Shown one piece after another: positions 6,401 through 6,584 of a DNA stretch of 6,584 bases; position 1 is the first letter of the stretch; every line of letters starts with the position of its first letter. This stretch comes from Gammaproteobacteria bacterium (lineage in GTDB: Bacteria > Pseudomonadota > Gammaproteobacteria > Pseudomonadales > Pseudohongiellaceae), in the NCBI GenBank assembly GCA_003556835.1, contig PWQG01000390.1, forward strand, positions 1-6,584. The letters run 5' to 3'. Position numbers and translations under genes: made by a program. The notes below the pieces were generated by a model, which had not been told where the DNA came from, did not search any database, and saw only the letters and a program-made list of their open reading frames with translations.

Positions 6401-6584
6401 GGACTGCTGGTAATTTTCCAGGCCGATCCGGTCGATCAGGCTCAGTTGGGTTTCCAGCCAGTCCACATGTTCTTCCTCGCTACTGAGAATGGAAGCGAGC
6501 AGGTCACGGCTGGCGTAGTCCCGGATGGACTCGGCATAGGCGATGCCTTCCTGCAGGTCCGGTATGGCCTGCATTTCCAGTTTC
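6389..6584 (-). CDS. bfr: Bacterioferritin, C-terminal part only
   Basis: The visible 64 residues match the C-terminal helices of bacterioferritin: LQEGIAYAESIRDYASRDLL, then EEEHVDWLETQLSLID and IGLENYQQS. Bacterioferritin is a cytoplasmic 24-subunit shell that oxidises Fe(II) and stores iron as a ferric mineral, with haem bound between subunits. In E. coli Bfr the ferroxidase ligands Glu127 and His130 lie in a DEEGHIDWLE segment; the EEEH here keeps Glu-x-x-His. The Glu in the first visible residues KLE aligns with E. coli Glu94. The haem ligand Met52 and the remaining ferroxidase ligands are beyond the right edge, so a haem-binding type cannot be told from a Met-lacking subunit. With a usual length near 157 residues, about 60 percent is missing. 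The stop lies inside the stem-loop shared with the receptor gene. Confidence 0.92.
   Translation of the reverse strand, partial: KLEMQAIPDLQEGIAYAESIRDYASRDLLASILSSEEEHVDWLETQLSLIDRIGLENYQQSMMG

Overview
The window looks like a chromosomal segment from a free-living Gram-negative gammaproteobacterium, possibly marine or salt-adapted. The reasons are an outer-membrane TonB-dependent receptor, a bacterioferritin tail very close to the Escherichia coli protein, a NhaC-type sodium/proton antiporter, and moderately GC-rich coding DNA of even character. I cannot fix the genus. I see no transposase, integrase, tRNA, rRNA, CRISPR array or phage gene.

Layout from left to right. (1) Positions 1-1455, minus strand: a membrane-anchored phospholipase D-like (HKD) protein whose C-terminus runs off the left edge. 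(2) Positions 1456-1555: a 100-bp divergent control region with a perfect 7-3-7 palindrome whose arms overlap candidate -35 boxes on both strands. (3) Positions 1556-2956, plus strand: a complete NhaC-family antiporter. (4) Positions 2980-3918, minus strand, convergent with the antiporter: a stand-alone radical SAM enzyme with a C-terminal cysteine cluster. (5) Positions 3919-4166: a second divergent control region, with a candidate extended -10 promoter for the radical SAM gene and a sigma70-like promoter and strong ribosome binding site for the next gene. (6) Positions 4167-6356, plus strand: a complete TonB-dependent outer-membrane receptor. (7) Positions 6357-6388: a short convergent gap holding most of a perfect 11-bp stem-loop. 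(8) Positions 6389-6584, minus strand: the C-terminal 64 residues of bacterioferritin, cut by the right edge.

Five genes cover almost the whole window, and every neighbouring pair is divergent or convergent, so nothing here forms an operon. The only functional theme that can be suggested is iron (receptor-mediated uptake beside iron storage). That is inference from proximity, because the receptor's ligand cannot be read from the sequence and no convincing Fur box was found. The most interesting points are the shared palindrome between the phospholipase-like gene and the antiporter, the radical SAM enzyme without an evident partner, and two possible leaderless transcripts. I do not see a clearly new multi-gene system.
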